A stretch of DNA of 64,000 bases from NCBI RefSeq assembly GCF_003479405.1, contig NZ_QUHB01000001.1, positions 372,001-436,000 of the forward strand, given 5' to 3'. Both the position numbers and the translations under genes were made by a program. Below the pieces are notes generated by a model. That model had not been told where the DNA came from. It worked only from the letters and a program-made list of their open reading frames with translations, and ran no database searches. Shown one piece after another: positions 19,043 to 27,739 of the stretch (positions are counted from its first letter, which is position 1; each line of letters opens with the position of its first letter). The DNA comes from Eubacterium sp. AF16-48. Its GTDB lineage: Bacteria > Bacillota > Clostridia > Lachnospirales > Lachnospiraceae.

Positions 19043-20086
19043 TTACGTCCAGATTGTATTTTTCCCCTGCTCAAATCCTGTCTGACTTGATATAAGTTCA
19101 TCAGAATTGGACGGTTTTGTGTTCCATGTTACCTGAGAAATATCCCAGTTTTCTTCAACCGGATATATATTTATTACCGGATTTCCAACCACTTCCTTTA
19201 TATCAACGTTCAAAACAGCCAGACTTATAAACTTGTTCTTCAGCCTTTCTTCAAGTCCCCTCCATTTCATAATTGCCTGACCATAAAATCCTTCTGATAT
19301 TTTTCCAACCAGCATTTCATTACCGCCATCTATAACATAATTCGCCGGATAACCACTGGTTGGATTACTTGCATCAACGGTATCCTTACTCGTCCAGTAC
19401 ATTGTAGGGTCAAGAGTTACCGGATATTTTGTATCTTTTGAATTCAAAAATTTCTCATCCAATGCTTCGGTAACTGTCCATGTATCACCGTTATTTTTTA
19501 TATCATATTTTATGTTAAAGCTGTAATTAATTCCGGTACTGTCACACAGGTATGGTGATGAAATATATGCCTTCTTTTTACCCTTTTCATCATATATTCC
19601 GATGACATTGGTTTTCTCATCCAGTTCCATGTACATACCATTAAGCACATATTCATAAGTAATCGTATTTTCTGCAGGTCTACTGTTAAAAATGACATTT
19701 TCCTTAACACCATTATTTAGTGATATGTACTGTGTTTTGCTATCCTCTCCGGTATATATAACTTCGTAGTCTCCATCACTTTTCTTTGGCATTTCACCTT
19801 TTTCCGTTTTCTGCGAAAATGCAATTTCATATTTATCTTTTTTCATAATAATTGGGGTATCTTTGCCGAGTTCTTCCGGAAAATACTGTTTTGAGTTTCC
19901 CTCAGTATTCACCATTTTATATTGGGCAATGGCTTTATTGCTTTCCACAACATCAGTCTTTTCAAGTTCCTTAAGATCTTTATTTTCTATTTCTTTTAAA
20001 GAGCTGTCATAGTCCTTCCACTTACCATTTTCCTTATAACGTATATCGTCTCCATACCATTCCAGTTTTTTGCTTCCATTGCTCAT
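19043..20086 (-). CDS. N-terminal part of the same RHS protein (DNRLRE-like region), frameshifted and 5'-truncated
   Basis: The 347-codon frame carries the wall-protein region that precedes RHS repeats. It includes a DNRLRE-like beta domain (VDASNPTSGYPANYVIDGG, then VEENWDISQVTWNTKP). It ends TAA at 19043 just after a G4A5 run on the minus strand. Reading one frame over gives GEKYNLDVKKWVEKIAFGE, joining smoothly to the next ORF. Upstream of ATG 20086 the frame stays open for 30 coding-like codons (EVKVVKELKDERTKNSNTYL) with no start. A short piece reading IEVVNKSGG in another frame precedes that. The signal peptide and true start are gone, so the gene is probably dead. Confidence 0.75.
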   Translation of the reverse strand: MSNGSKKLEWYGDDIRYKENGKWKDYDSSLKEIENKDLKELEKTDVVESNKAIAQYKMVNTEGNSKQYFPEELGKDTPIIMKKDKYEIAFSQKTEKGEMPKKSDGDYEVIYTGEDSKTQYISLNNGVKENVIFNSRPAENTITYEYVLNGMYMELDEKTNVIGIYDEKGKKKAYISSPYLCDSTGINYSFNIKYDIKNNGDTWTVTEALDEKFLNSKDTKYPVTLDPTMYWTSKDTVDASNPTSGYPANYVIDGGNEMLVGKISEGFYGQAIMKWRGLEERLKNKFISLAVLNVDIKEVVGNPVINIYPVEENWDISQVTWNTKPSNSDELISSQTGFEQGKNTIWT

Positions 20087-20400
20087 AAGATATGTGTTTG
20101 AGTTTTTGGTTCTTTCGTCTTTTAGTTCCTTTACGACCTTTACCTCATAACTTATCCTCCACTTTTGTTTACTACTTCAATTTCTCCCTATAATTGAAAT
20201 TACATTAACGTTACTGTTTTTTCTTTTCATTCTCCCATTTTTAAGTATTCCGTTTATAGCCTTTATTTATCTACATTTTATTGTTGGGATTTTAATGTTG
20301 CAATAGGTTATGCGTAAACGTATCCGTTTTTTGCGCAAGTGAAGTTTTTTAAATTAATTTTTCATCTCATTAAACTTATCAAATTTCCAATATCATAATT

Positions 20401-20481
20401 TTATGAATCATCTCTACTGTATATAAGCTTATCTAAGCCAATCTGTTCAATAATATCTACATAGTTTTTAAAATCTATACG
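20401..20481 (-). other. Short coding-like remnant without a start, in a 370-base gap
   Basis: The region 20177-20547 has no intact gene. Its minus strand at 20401-20481 encodes RIDFKNYVDIIEQIGLDKL followed by IYSRDDS and a stop, which looks like the tail of a real protein rather than random AT-rich DNA. No start or upstream homologous part is visible; it abuts a terminator. I cannot assign the family. The rest of the gap (20190-20400) shows nothing I can name. Confidence 0.3.
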
Positions 20482-20482
20482 T

Positions 20483-20516
20483 AAAAAGAAAGACCTTAGA
20501 TAAACTAAGATCTTTC
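20483..20516 (-). terminator. Terminator of the 20548-21141 gene
   Basis: On the minus strand GAAAGATCTTAG pairs with CTAAGGTCTTTC around a five-base loop, and TTTTT follows at once. It ends the rsmD-coaD-coiled-coil unit. Confidence 0.88.
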
Positions 20517-20547
20517 CACCATTCAGTACAATTTAGTGTTATGAAAA

Positions 20548-21141
20548 TTATAATAAATCTACAGTTAAATCATCATCTGAATCATCACTTGCAGTATCTT
20601 CATCTTCCTGACCACTTAATTCTTTTCTGCTTTCAACAACAACATTAAGTGAGCTGTTAAGTGAAGTCATCATAGTGCTTTGTGCACTTTCAAAACTATT
20701 CATACCAGTTGTAAGAATGCTCTGAACATTTGATAAAATATCATCTGTATACTGCATTGCTCTTGTTCTTAAATCGTTTGCTTCATTTGTAGCTGAATCT
20801 AAGATTCCCTGAGCTTCAGTTTGTGCCTGTTCAATAATCTGATTAGCTTCGTTGTATGCCTTCTGCATAATTTCATGTTCACTTACTAACTGATTAATAT
20901 GTGCTGTTGCTTCAGCAATCATAGCCTCTGATCTTTCTTTAGCATCATTTAAAATAGCATCCTTGTTAGCAATAATCTTCTGATATTTCTTAATTTCATC
21001 AGGTGTTCTTAATCTTAATTCTGCTAACAATTCATCAATATCGTCTTTGTTGACAATAATTTTTGATGTTGATAATGGCTGAAATTTACAATTATCAATA
21101 TATTCTTCTATCTCTGTAATAATCTGCTCAATCTTACTCAT
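20548..21141 (-). CDS. DivIVA-like / ATPase-subunit-like coiled-coil protein
   Basis: A 197-residue, acidic, mostly helical protein. After a short N-terminal segment (about 1-45) it has a long coiled coil (about 50-135) with Ala-rich repeats such as ANQIIEQAQTEAQGILDSA, then a linker and an acidic tail (EDEDTASDDSDDD). Related clostridial proteins are variously annotated as DivIVA-like or as V-ATPase subunit-like; the heptads alone do not decide. It lies 12 bases after coaD, a pairing common in Lachnospiraceae. Function unknown; a cell-envelope scaffold is one possibility. Confidence 0.65.
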   Translation of the reverse strand: MSKIEQIITEIEEYIDNCKFQPLSTSKIIVNKDDIDELLAELRLRTPDEIKKYQKIIANKDAILNDAKERSEAMIAEATAHINQLVSEHEIMQKAYNEANQIIEQAQTEAQGILDSATNEANDLRTRAMQYTDDILSNVQSILTTGMNSFESAQSTMMTSLNSSLNVVVESRKELSGQEDEDTASDDSDDDLTVDLL

Positions 21142-21153
21142 ATCGCTTCTCCT

Positions 21154-21633
21154 TTATCTCTTAATCTTATCATAAACTTTATTTACAACTGTTTCGGGAA
21201 CAAGTTTGCTAATGTCAGCGCCATAATATGCCGCTTCCTTCACTGTACTTGAGCTTAAATAAGCATACTCTAAACTGGTTGTAAAAAAGATTGTATCAAT
21301 CTCATTGTTTAATACTGTGTTTGTCTGTGCCATCTGAAGTTCATATTCAAAATCAGTAACAGCCCTAAGACCTCTTACTATAACCTTGGCATTCACTTCC
21401 TTTGCGAAATCCACCAAAAGACCCTCAAAAGACATCACTTTAACGTTTGGCAAATCCTTAACAACTTCTTCTAGCATTTTAACACGATTTTCTACTGAAA
21501 ACAACGGAGATTTAGAATTATTATTTAAAACACTGACGATTAATTCGTCCACAACTTTTGAAGCTCTCTTAATTATATCTAAGTGACCCATAGTTACGGG
21601 ATCAAAACTTCCCGGATATATCGCTCTAGTCAT
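21154..21633 (-). CDS. coaD: Pantetheine-phosphate adenylyltransferase
   Basis: CoaD adenylates 4'-phosphopantetheine to dephospho-CoA in CoA synthesis. The 159-residue protein begins [20 protein letters not shown], with the nucleotidyltransferase TxGH-like motif (MGH). It also has [20 protein letters not shown] and the C-terminal YLSSSTVKE, all standard. The open frame runs upstream to 21702, but the ATG at 21633 fits family length, has GGAG ahead, and lies four bases after the rsmD stop. Confidence 0.97.
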   Translation of the reverse strand: MTRAIYPGSFDPVTMGHLDIIKRASKVVDELIVSVLNNNSKSPLFSVENRVKMLEEVVKDLPNVKVMSFEGLLVDFAKEVNAKVIVRGLRAVTDFEYELQMAQTNTVLNNEIDTIFFTTSLEYAYLSSSTVKEAAYYGADISKLVPETVVNKVYDKIKR

Positions 21634-21637
21634 CCTT

Positions 21638-22192
21638 TCACTCCATAATCTTAAAAAAAACATGCTTGTTTGTCTTATACTTCTTTTCTTTCGTAATCTC
21701 AAATCCTAATTCTTCTGCGTAAGACATATCTGTATCTAGAGAGGCCTCCACAATGATTAAAGAATTTTTATTTATTAAATCAGATTTTCCCAGAAAAATC
21801 AACACATCCTTCTCATATTCTTTGTTATAAGGTGGATCCATAAATACTACGTCAAACATTTCCCTGCCATTTAGTCTGGCAAGGGCTTCGTTGCATGACA
21901 TCTGCATTAACTGTGCTCCATCTTCAAGATGTGTAAATTTCAGATTTTCTTTTATGCAGTTGCAGGCTTCTCTATTATTCTCCACAAGATATGCTTTTTT
22001 AGCTCCACGGCTTAAAGCTTCTATGGCAATAGCCCCACTTCCACTAAACAAATCAAGAAATACTGCATCGTACATTAAATCATTAATCATGTTAAATAAT
22101 GTTTCTTTAATTCTGTCTGTGGTAGGACGGGTATCCATTCCTTTAACAGTTTTAAGCTGTAATCTGCGTGCCTTTCCCGCAATAACTCTCAT
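21638..22192 (-). CDS. rsmD: 16S rRNA (guanine966-N2)-methyltransferase RsmD
   Basis: RsmD methylates G966 of 16S rRNA from S-adenosylmethionine. The 184-residue protein has the basic start [16 protein letters not shown], the SAM motif [20 protein letters not shown] (about 43-62) and the catalytic DPPY motif in [12 protein letters not shown] (about 117-128). It precedes coaD, the standard rsmD-coaD order. Confidence 0.97.
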   Translation of the reverse strand: MRVIAGKARRLQLKTVKGMDTRPTTDRIKETLFNMINDLMYDAVFLDLFSGSGAIAIEALSRGAKKAYLVENNREACNCIKENLKFTHLEDGAQLMQMSCNEALARLNGREMFDVVFMDPPYNKEYEKDVLIFLGKSDLINKNSLIIVEASLDTDMSYAEELGFEITKEKKYKTNKHVFFKIME

Positions 22193-22281
22193 AAAGCGCC
22201 TTGCTCCTTATATTTTAAGAAAATCTCTTTTATATCAGGCAGATGCTTTCATCTGCTCCTGTTGTTTCCATAACAAAACAT

Positions 22282-22310
22282 AAAAGCAAGCACTAATATG
22301 CCTGCTTTTA
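22282..22310 (-). terminator. Terminator after the S1-like gene
   Basis: AAAAGCA-GCA and TGC-TGCTTTT form a hairpin with one mismatch around a short loop, and on the minus strand it is followed by TTTTATGTTTTG. It lies just beyond the S1-like gene stop. Confidence 0.65.
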
Positions 22311-22337
22311 CGTTGTCAATAAATGAATTACTTCATC

Positions 22338-23453
22338 TTATTCCTCTGTGTCCTCAGTTGCTTCCTCTACAGGCTCTTCAACTGTATCTTCAACTTCTTC
22401 ATCAGGAAGGAGTTCCTTCATGCTTAAGCTGATTTTCTTTTCTTCTTCATTGAAATCAACAATCTTTGCTTCGATTTCCTGACCAATTGATAATTCATCA
22501 GCAGGCTTATCTACATGATGCTTTGCAATCTGTGATACATGTAATAATGCATCAACACCAGGCTCAATTTCAACAAATGCACCGAAATCTGTCATTCTTG
22601 CAACTTTTCCTGTAACAATAGCACCAACAGCAAACTTTTCACTTGCATTAGCCCATGGATTTGTGTCTTCAAACTTAAGACTTAAAGCAATCTTATCTCC
22701 GTTAATTTCTTTAATAAATGTAGTAACCTTATCACCAGGTTTGAAAAGTTTTCTTGGGTTTCCTACTCTGCCCCATGACATTTCAGAAATATGAAGAAGA
22801 CCATCAGCTCCTCCGATGTCAACAAAAGCGCCGAAATCTACAACGCTCTTTACAACACCTTCAACAACATCACCTACTTTAATTCTTTCAAATAAAGCTT
22901 TCTTAGCAGCTTCCTTCTGTGCAACTATTAACTGCTTTCTGTCACCTATTATCCTCTTCTTTGGACTTAATACAAACTCTGTAATAACAAATTCAATTTC
23001 CTGATTGAGATATTTGTTTAAATCTCTTTCAAAATTGTCTGACACAAGGCTTGCAGGTATAAATACTCTTCCGCCTTCAACATCAACACTCAAACCACCT
23101 TTCAAAATCTGTACAACTGGTGCTTTGAGAACTTCTTTATTTTCAAAAGCTTCTTCAAGTCTCTTATTTGCCTTCTCTGCAGCAAGTCTCTTATATGATA
23201 AAGCAACCTGTCCTTCACCATCATTAACTTTAAGAACTTTGACTGTCAGTTCATCGCCTACTGAAATTACAGTTGTCAGATCTACAGGTGTGTTAGAGTA
23301 TTCATCTCTTGTAAGAATACCATCAGCCTTATAACCTATATTAAGAACTGCGTAGTCTTCTCTTACACTGATTACCTTTCCTTCAAGAACTTCTCCATTG
23401 TGAATAGTCTTGAATGATTCATCCAACATTTGTTCAAAACTCATCTCTGACAT
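22338..23453 (-). CDS. Ribosomal protein S1-like RNA-binding protein
   Basis: A 371-residue protein with about four S1 (OB-fold) domains, roughly at 15-85, 100-165, 185-255 and 270-340. Clear S1 motifs include GDVVEGVVKSVVDFGAFVDI followed by GLLHISEMS, and VARMTDFGAFVEIEPGVDA followed by LLHVSQIA. The acidic tail resembles clostridial S1-like proteins. It probably helps mRNA bind the 30S subunit, as S1 does. I chose ATG 23453 with GAGGAGG nine bases before it; an ATG six codons upstream would bury that site. The start lies inside the end of ispH (20-base overlap). Confidence 0.92.
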   Translation of the reverse strand: MSEMSFEQMLDESFKTIHNGEVLEGKVISVREDYAVLNIGYKADGILTRDEYSNTPVDLTTVISVGDELTVKVLKVNDGEGQVALSYKRLAAEKANKRLEEAFENKEVLKAPVVQILKGGLSVDVEGGRVFIPASLVSDNFERDLNKYLNQEIEFVITEFVLSPKKRIIGDRKQLIVAQKEAAKKALFERIKVGDVVEGVVKSVVDFGAFVDIGGADGLLHISEMSWGRVGNPRKLFKPGDKVTTFIKEINGDKIALSLKFEDTNPWANASEKFAVGAIVTGKVARMTDFGAFVEIEPGVDALLHVSQIAKHHVDKPADELSIGQEIEAKIVDFNEEEKKISLSMKELLPDEEVEDTVEEPVEEATEDTEE

Positions 23454-24315
23454 TAAGAACGACCTCCTCAATAATATTCTTTGGGGTAGATGCCCCTGCT
23501 GTAATACCTATAGACTTTAATGAATTACCTTCACACGACTTCATATAACTGTAAAACTCAGACCCTTCCTTTAAATCATCAGTTGTCTGAATAAAAAATG
23601 TATTTTTGCATTCTTCCTTACATATATCGTATAGCTTTTGTGTATTCGAACTATGTCTGCCGCCAATGACAATCATAGCCTCAACTTTTGACGAAATCTC
23701 TTTCGCTTCAGCTTGTCTTTCGTGTGTCGCATTACATATCGTATTTACAACATTAATATCATAACCTTTTTTTTCTATAATTTCAACTAAATATTTAAAT
23801 TTATTGTGGTTAAATGTCGTTTGTGATACAATACATACCTTTGAATCCGATTTAATTGTAATTTTTTCAACATCTTCACTGTTGTTTACAACCCATGCTT
23901 TGCCATTTACCCAGCCTTTTATACCTTCTACCTCAGGATGTTTATCATTTCCGATTATAATTACTTCTCTGCCATTAGCACTTTCCTCAAATACAATTTT
24001 ATGAATTTTTTTAACAAAAGGACATGTTGCATCGACTATTCGTATTTTTTTATTTTCCAATAAATCATAAATACTTTTTTCTACTCCATGGGAGCGGATA
24101 ATTACTGTTCCTTCTGTAATTATCTTTAGTCCTTCTAAATCATCTATAACCTTTACACCCTTTGATTCCATATCCTGTACAACCTGCTCATTGTGGATAA
24201 TGGGACCATAGGTATATATTCCTGTATTATGATTTTCTATTTCATCATAAACACTGTTTACGGCTCTTTTAACACCAAAACAAAAGCCTGCGCTTTTTGC
24301 CAGCACAATATCCAT
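23434..24315 (-). CDS. ispH: 4-hydroxy-3-methylbut-2-enyl diphosphate reductase IspH
   Basis: IspH is the last enzyme of the methylerythritol phosphate pathway, reducing HMBPP to IPP and DMAPP with a [4Fe-4S] cluster. The 293-residue protein has the three cluster cysteines in GFCFGVKRAV (Cys12), VDATCPFVKK (about 96) and NTICNATHERQ (about 190). The active-site IVSQTTFN and GGRHSSNTQKL are also present. Its last bases overlap the S1-like gene. In some clostridia these two are fused into one protein; here they remain separate. Confidence 0.97.
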   Translation of the reverse strand: MDIVLAKSAGFCFGVKRAVNSVYDEIENHNTGIYTYGPIIHNEQVVQDMESKGVKVIDDLEGLKIITEGTVIIRSHGVEKSIYDLLENKKIRIVDATCPFVKKIHKIVFEESANGREVIIIGNDKHPEVEGIKGWVNGKAWVVNNSEDVEKITIKSDSKVCIVSQTTFNHNKFKYLVEIIEKKGYDINVVNTICNATHERQAEAKEISSKVEAMIVIGGRHSSNTQKLYDICKEECKNTFFIQTTDDLKEGSEFYSYMKSCEGNSLKSIGITAGASTPKNIIEEVVLNVRDEF

Positions 24316-24318
24316 ATA

Positions 24319-24981
24319 CTATTTACCTTCCTTTGCAAGCTCTTTAATTTTATTTACAACTTCTTCAATATTCATATTGGATGAATCAATTAAAACCGCG
24401 TCATCAGCTTTCTTTAAAGGTGAAATTTCCCTGTTCATATCCCTGTAATCCCTGTCTTTAATATCCTTTTCAATATCTTCTATGTTACAGTCCACACCTT
24501 TTTCCAGAAGTTCATTATATCTTCGCTCAGCTCTTGTTTTAGAACTTGCCGTTAAATATATTTTAAGGTCTGCATTTGGAAGCACGGCAGTAGCAATATC
24601 TCTTCCATCCATAACGACATTATTTTTGCTTGCTATGTCACGCTGCATTTCCACTAATCTTTCTCTTACCGGACCATACACTGCAATGGCACTGGTCATG
24701 TTTCCAATAACCTCCTGCCTTATTTCACCGCTTACATCTTCATTGTTTAGCTTCATTTTCTGAACACCATTTTCATACCTAATGGATATTTCCGCTTCCC
24801 TACATTTTGCCACAACTTTTTCTTCTTCATCAGCTTTTATTCCTGCTCTATAGCATGAAAGTGCCATTGTTCTGTACATAGAACCTGTGTCCACATAAAT
24901 AAATCCCAGTTCCTTTGCTACTATTTTGGCTATTGTACTTTTTCCGGCCCCTGCCGGTCCGTCTATTGCTATATTATACAT
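24319..24981 (-). CDS. cmk: Cytidylate kinase
   Basis: Cmk phosphorylates CMP and dCMP. The 220-residue protein has the P-loop GPAGAGKST (about 8-16), YVDTGSMYR (about 30-38), and MDGRDIATAVLPNADLKIYL with the NMP-binding Arg. I chose ATG 24981, preceded by GGAGG five bases away; the frame opens four codons earlier but that ATG overlaps the ribosome site. It sits three bases before ispH, as in many clostridia. Confidence 0.96.
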   Translation of the reverse strand: MYNIAIDGPAGAGKSTIAKIVAKELGFIYVDTGSMYRTMALSCYRAGIKADEEEKVVAKCREAEISIRYENGVQKMKLNNEDVSGEIRQEVIGNMTSAIAVYGPVRERLVEMQRDIASKNNVVMDGRDIATAVLPNADLKIYLTASSKTRAERRYNELLEKGVDCNIEDIEKDIKDRDYRDMNREISPLKKADDAVLIDSSNMNIEEVVNKIKELAKEGK

Positions 24982-24994
24982 AAATTCCTCCATT

Positions 24995-26224
24995 TTAATA
25001 AATACTGCTTCCTGCTAAATATCCTGTGCTCCACGCCACCTGAAGGTTATACCCTCCTGTCAGTGCATCTATGTCAAGAACTTCCCCTGCGAAATATATA
25101 CCCGGCACAATTTTTGACTCCATGGTTTTTGGGTTAATGTCCTTTACTGACACTCCGCCTTTTGTAATAATTGCCTCATTATAGCCTCTTGCACCTGAAA
25201 TACTCATTTTCAATTCTTTTATTAATTTAACCAGATTTTCTCTTTCTTCTTTTGTTATTTCATGTACTTTTTTATATTGATTAATACCGGATAATTCAAC
25301 AATAACCGGAATAAGTTTTTTAGGCAATAATTTATCTAATGAATTATTGAAATTTCTGTTTATGTTTTCTTCAAAATCTTTCAATATTCTTTTGTCTAAT
25401 GCCTCATTAGAAAGAGCCGGTTTCAAGTCTATTTTTGCAATAAATTGATGTTCCTTTAACTTGTCACTTATATGACCACTTGCCGACAAAACAAGAGGCC
25501 CGCTTATTCCAAAATGAGTAAAAAGCATTTCTCCCATTTCACTATAATATTGTTTTCCTGTTTCATCCTGAATTTTAAGCTCCACGTTTTTAAGGGATAG
25601 TCCCTGAAGTTCCTTACAAAATTCCTCTTTAATATTAAATGGCACCAAAGATGGATATCTCTCTGTTATAGTATGTCCTATTTTTTCTGCGAATTTATAT
25701 CCGTCTCCTGTAGAACCTGTAACAGGGTACGAAATGCCTCCCGTTGCTATTATACAGGCATCACCAATATGTTTTTTCCCATTTTTTTCTTTTAATATTA
25801 TATTTTCATTTTCTTTACTAACAGATACAATCTCTGATTTCAAGTGAATATTAACTCCAATGTCTCTCATCATTTTGTTTAATGCATAAATTACATCTGA
25901 GGACTTATCACTTAAAGGAAAAACTCTGTTTCCCCTTTCAATTTTTGTTTCTACTCCTGCACTTTCTATCATTGTACATACTCCGTAGCTGTCTAAACAA
26001 TGATATGCACTGTACAAAAACTTTGAATTTCTCATTATATTGGCAAAATGATTTTCTATATCCGATGCATTTGTAATATTGCATCTTCCTTTGCCTGTTA
26101 TAAAAAGTTTCTTTCCGTTTTTTTCGTTTTTTTCAAAAACATGAACTTCATTTCCATTATATGCAGCAGCTATGGCAGCCATCATTCCTGCCGCGCCGCC
26201 TCCAATAATCAATACCTTACTCAT
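24995..26224 (-). CDS. NAD(P)/FAD-dependent oxidoreductase, HI0933/YtfP/BaiN family
   Basis: A 409-residue flavoprotein. The FAD-binding Rossmann motif GGGAAGMMAAIAA is near residues 7-19. The family motif GKGRCNITN (about 42-50) and the C-terminal FAGEVLDIDALTGGYNLQVA confirm the HI0933 family. The substrate is unknown for most members. BaiN, a bile acid enzyme, belongs to the same family, but this core gene next to cmk should not be read as bile acid metabolism. Start ATG 26224 follows AAGGA; the open frame upstream to 26272 lacks homology. Confidence 0.88.
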   Translation of the reverse strand: MSKVLIIGGGAAGMMAAIAAAYNGNEVHVFEKNEKNGKKLFITGKGRCNITNASDIENHFANIMRNSKFLYSAYHCLDSYGVCTMIESAGVETKIERGNRVFPLSDKSSDVIYALNKMMRDIGVNIHLKSEIVSVSKENENIILKEKNGKKHIGDACIIATGGISYPVTGSTGDGYKFAEKIGHTITERYPSLVPFNIKEEFCKELQGLSLKNVELKIQDETGKQYYSEMGEMLFTHFGISGPLVLSASGHISDKLKEHQFIAKIDLKPALSNEALDKRILKDFEENINRNFNNSLDKLLPKKLIPVIVELSGINQYKKVHEITKEERENLVKLIKELKMSISGARGYNEAIITKGGVSVKDINPKTMESKIVPGIYFAGEVLDIDALTGGYNLQVAWSTGYLAGSSIY

Positions 26225-26263
26225 TTCTAAATCCTTTTTTCCGGGAAATTTACCCTTATTAAA

Positions 26264-26303
26264 AGATAACACCTGCTTTTAATAAGCAGGTGTTTAAAAT
26301 CTT
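26264..26303 (-). terminator. Terminator of the decarboxylase operon
   Basis: AACACCTGCTT and AAGCAGGTGTT are perfect complements around a five-base loop, with further ATCTT/AAGAT pairing at the base. On the minus strand ATCTTTT follows. It lies just after oadA. Confidence 0.85.
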
Positions 26304-26317
26304 TCATAATATAAATA

Positions 26318-27724
26318 TTATACCGGATATGCTCCGTTTTCCTTATCAGCTACAGCCGGATCAACCTTTGTCTGCTGTGCTTCCCTGTATTCGAAAAATT
26401 CCTTTGCAACCTGTGGGAATAATGCGTATGTAAGAACATCCTCATCCTGCTGTTTCCACTGTGCACATTCTTTTTCAAACTTATCAAGAGATGGCTCTAA
26501 CAAATCTGCCGGTCTGCAGGTAATAGGCTTTTCATCACCAATTGCCTTCTTCTGAACTTCTTCATTGAAAGGCTTAACTGTCTGACCATATTTTCCTGCT
26601 AACAAATCCTTTGCCTGCTGATTAATCATCTTGTATCTTTCACCCATAACAACATTTAAAACTGCCTGAGTACCAACAATCTGGCTTGATGGTGTAACAA
26701 GAGGTGGTTCACCAAAGTCCTTACGAACTCTTGGAACTTCTTCAAGAACCTGTTCAAACTTGTCTGATGCACCCATTTCATCTAACTGTGAAACAAGGTT
26801 TGATAACATTCCACCAGGTACCTGGTAAAGAAGTGTATTAATATTAACACCCATAACCTTTGGATTTAATAATCCATTCTTAAGGCACTCTTCTCTGTAT
26901 GGTCTGAAGTAATCTGCAACCTGCTTTAACAGCTTCTGATCAAGACCTGTATCATAAGGTGTTCCCTTAAATGTCTCAACCATAACTTCTGTTGCCGGCT
27001 GTGATGTTCCCATAGAGAACGGTGAAATAGCTGTATCAATAATATCACATCCTGCTTCAACAGCTTTCATATATGTCATAGCTGCTACACCTGATGTGTA
27101 ATGTGTATGAAGATCTATTGGAATGTCTGTTCCTTCTCTTAATGCCTGAACTAATTCAGTTGCCTTATATGGTGTAAGAAGTCCAGCCATATCCTTAATA
27201 CAAAGTGAGTTAGCACCCATATCTTCAATTCTCTTTGCTGTTTCTTTCCAATAATCAAGAGTATATGCATCTCCTAATGTATATGAAAGAGCAATCTGTG
27301 CATGACCTTTTTCCTTGTTTGCTGCCTTTACAGCTGTTTCTAAATTTCTAAGGTCATTTAAGCAGTCAAAGATTCTAATAATATCAATACCATTAGCTAT
27401 TGATTTCTGAACAAAATATTCAACAACATCATCTGAATAATGACTATAGCCTAAAATATTCTGTCCTCTGAAAAGCATCTGTAATTTTGTATTTTTAAAC
27501 CCGTCTCTTAACTTTCTAAGTCTCTCCCATGGATCTTCTTTTAAAAATCTAAGGGATGCATCAAAAGTTGCACCACCCCAACACTCAACTGCATGATAAC
27601 CTACTTTATCCATTGTGTCGATAATAGGAAGCATTTCCTCAGTAGGCATTCTTGTGGCAATAAGTGACTGATGTGCGTCTCTTAATATAGTTTCGGTAAT
27701 CTTTACCGGTTTCTTATCTGCCAT
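26318..27724 (-). CDS. oadA: Oxaloacetate decarboxylase alpha / pyruvate carboxylase subunit B (carboxyltransferase, no biotin domain)
   Basis: This 468-residue protein is an HMGL-like TIM barrel carboxyltransferase that moves CO2 between a 2-oxo acid (oxaloacetate/pyruvate) and biotin. It shows TETILRDAHQSLIATRM near residues 8-24, the Mg/Lys segment CIKDMAGLLTP, and DLHTHYTSGVAAMTYMKA. Unlike typical OadA (about 590) it has no C-terminal biotinyl domain; the carrier is the separate 120-residue protein upstream. That matches the 5S subunit of transcarboxylase. The chosen ATG 27724 follows GGAGG by eight bases; the ATG five codons upstream lies at the ribosome site itself. Confidence 0.93.
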   Translation of the reverse strand: MADKKPVKITETILRDAHQSLIATRMPTEEMLPIIDTMDKVGYHAVECWGGATFDASLRFLKEDPWERLRKLRDGFKNTKLQMLFRGQNILGYSHYSDDVVEYFVQKSIANGIDIIRIFDCLNDLRNLETAVKAANKEKGHAQIALSYTLGDAYTLDYWKETAKRIEDMGANSLCIKDMAGLLTPYKATELVQALREGTDIPIDLHTHYTSGVAAMTYMKAVEAGCDIIDTAISPFSMGTSQPATEVMVETFKGTPYDTGLDQKLLKQVADYFRPYREECLKNGLLNPKVMGVNINTLLYQVPGGMLSNLVSQLDEMGASDKFEQVLEEVPRVRKDFGEPPLVTPSSQIVGTQAVLNVVMGERYKMINQQAKDLLAGKYGQTVKPFNEEVQKKAIGDEKPITCRPADLLEPSLDKFEKECAQWKQQDEDVLTYALFPQVAKEFFEYREAQQTKVDPAVADKENGAYPV

Positions 27725-27739
27725 TTTTATTTCCTCCAT

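Noticed and set aside
24995-26224. Reading the HI0933 flavoprotein as a bile acid enzyme (BaiN)
   Set aside because: The family is broad and this gene sits in a housekeeping cluster; no other bile acid genes are near.
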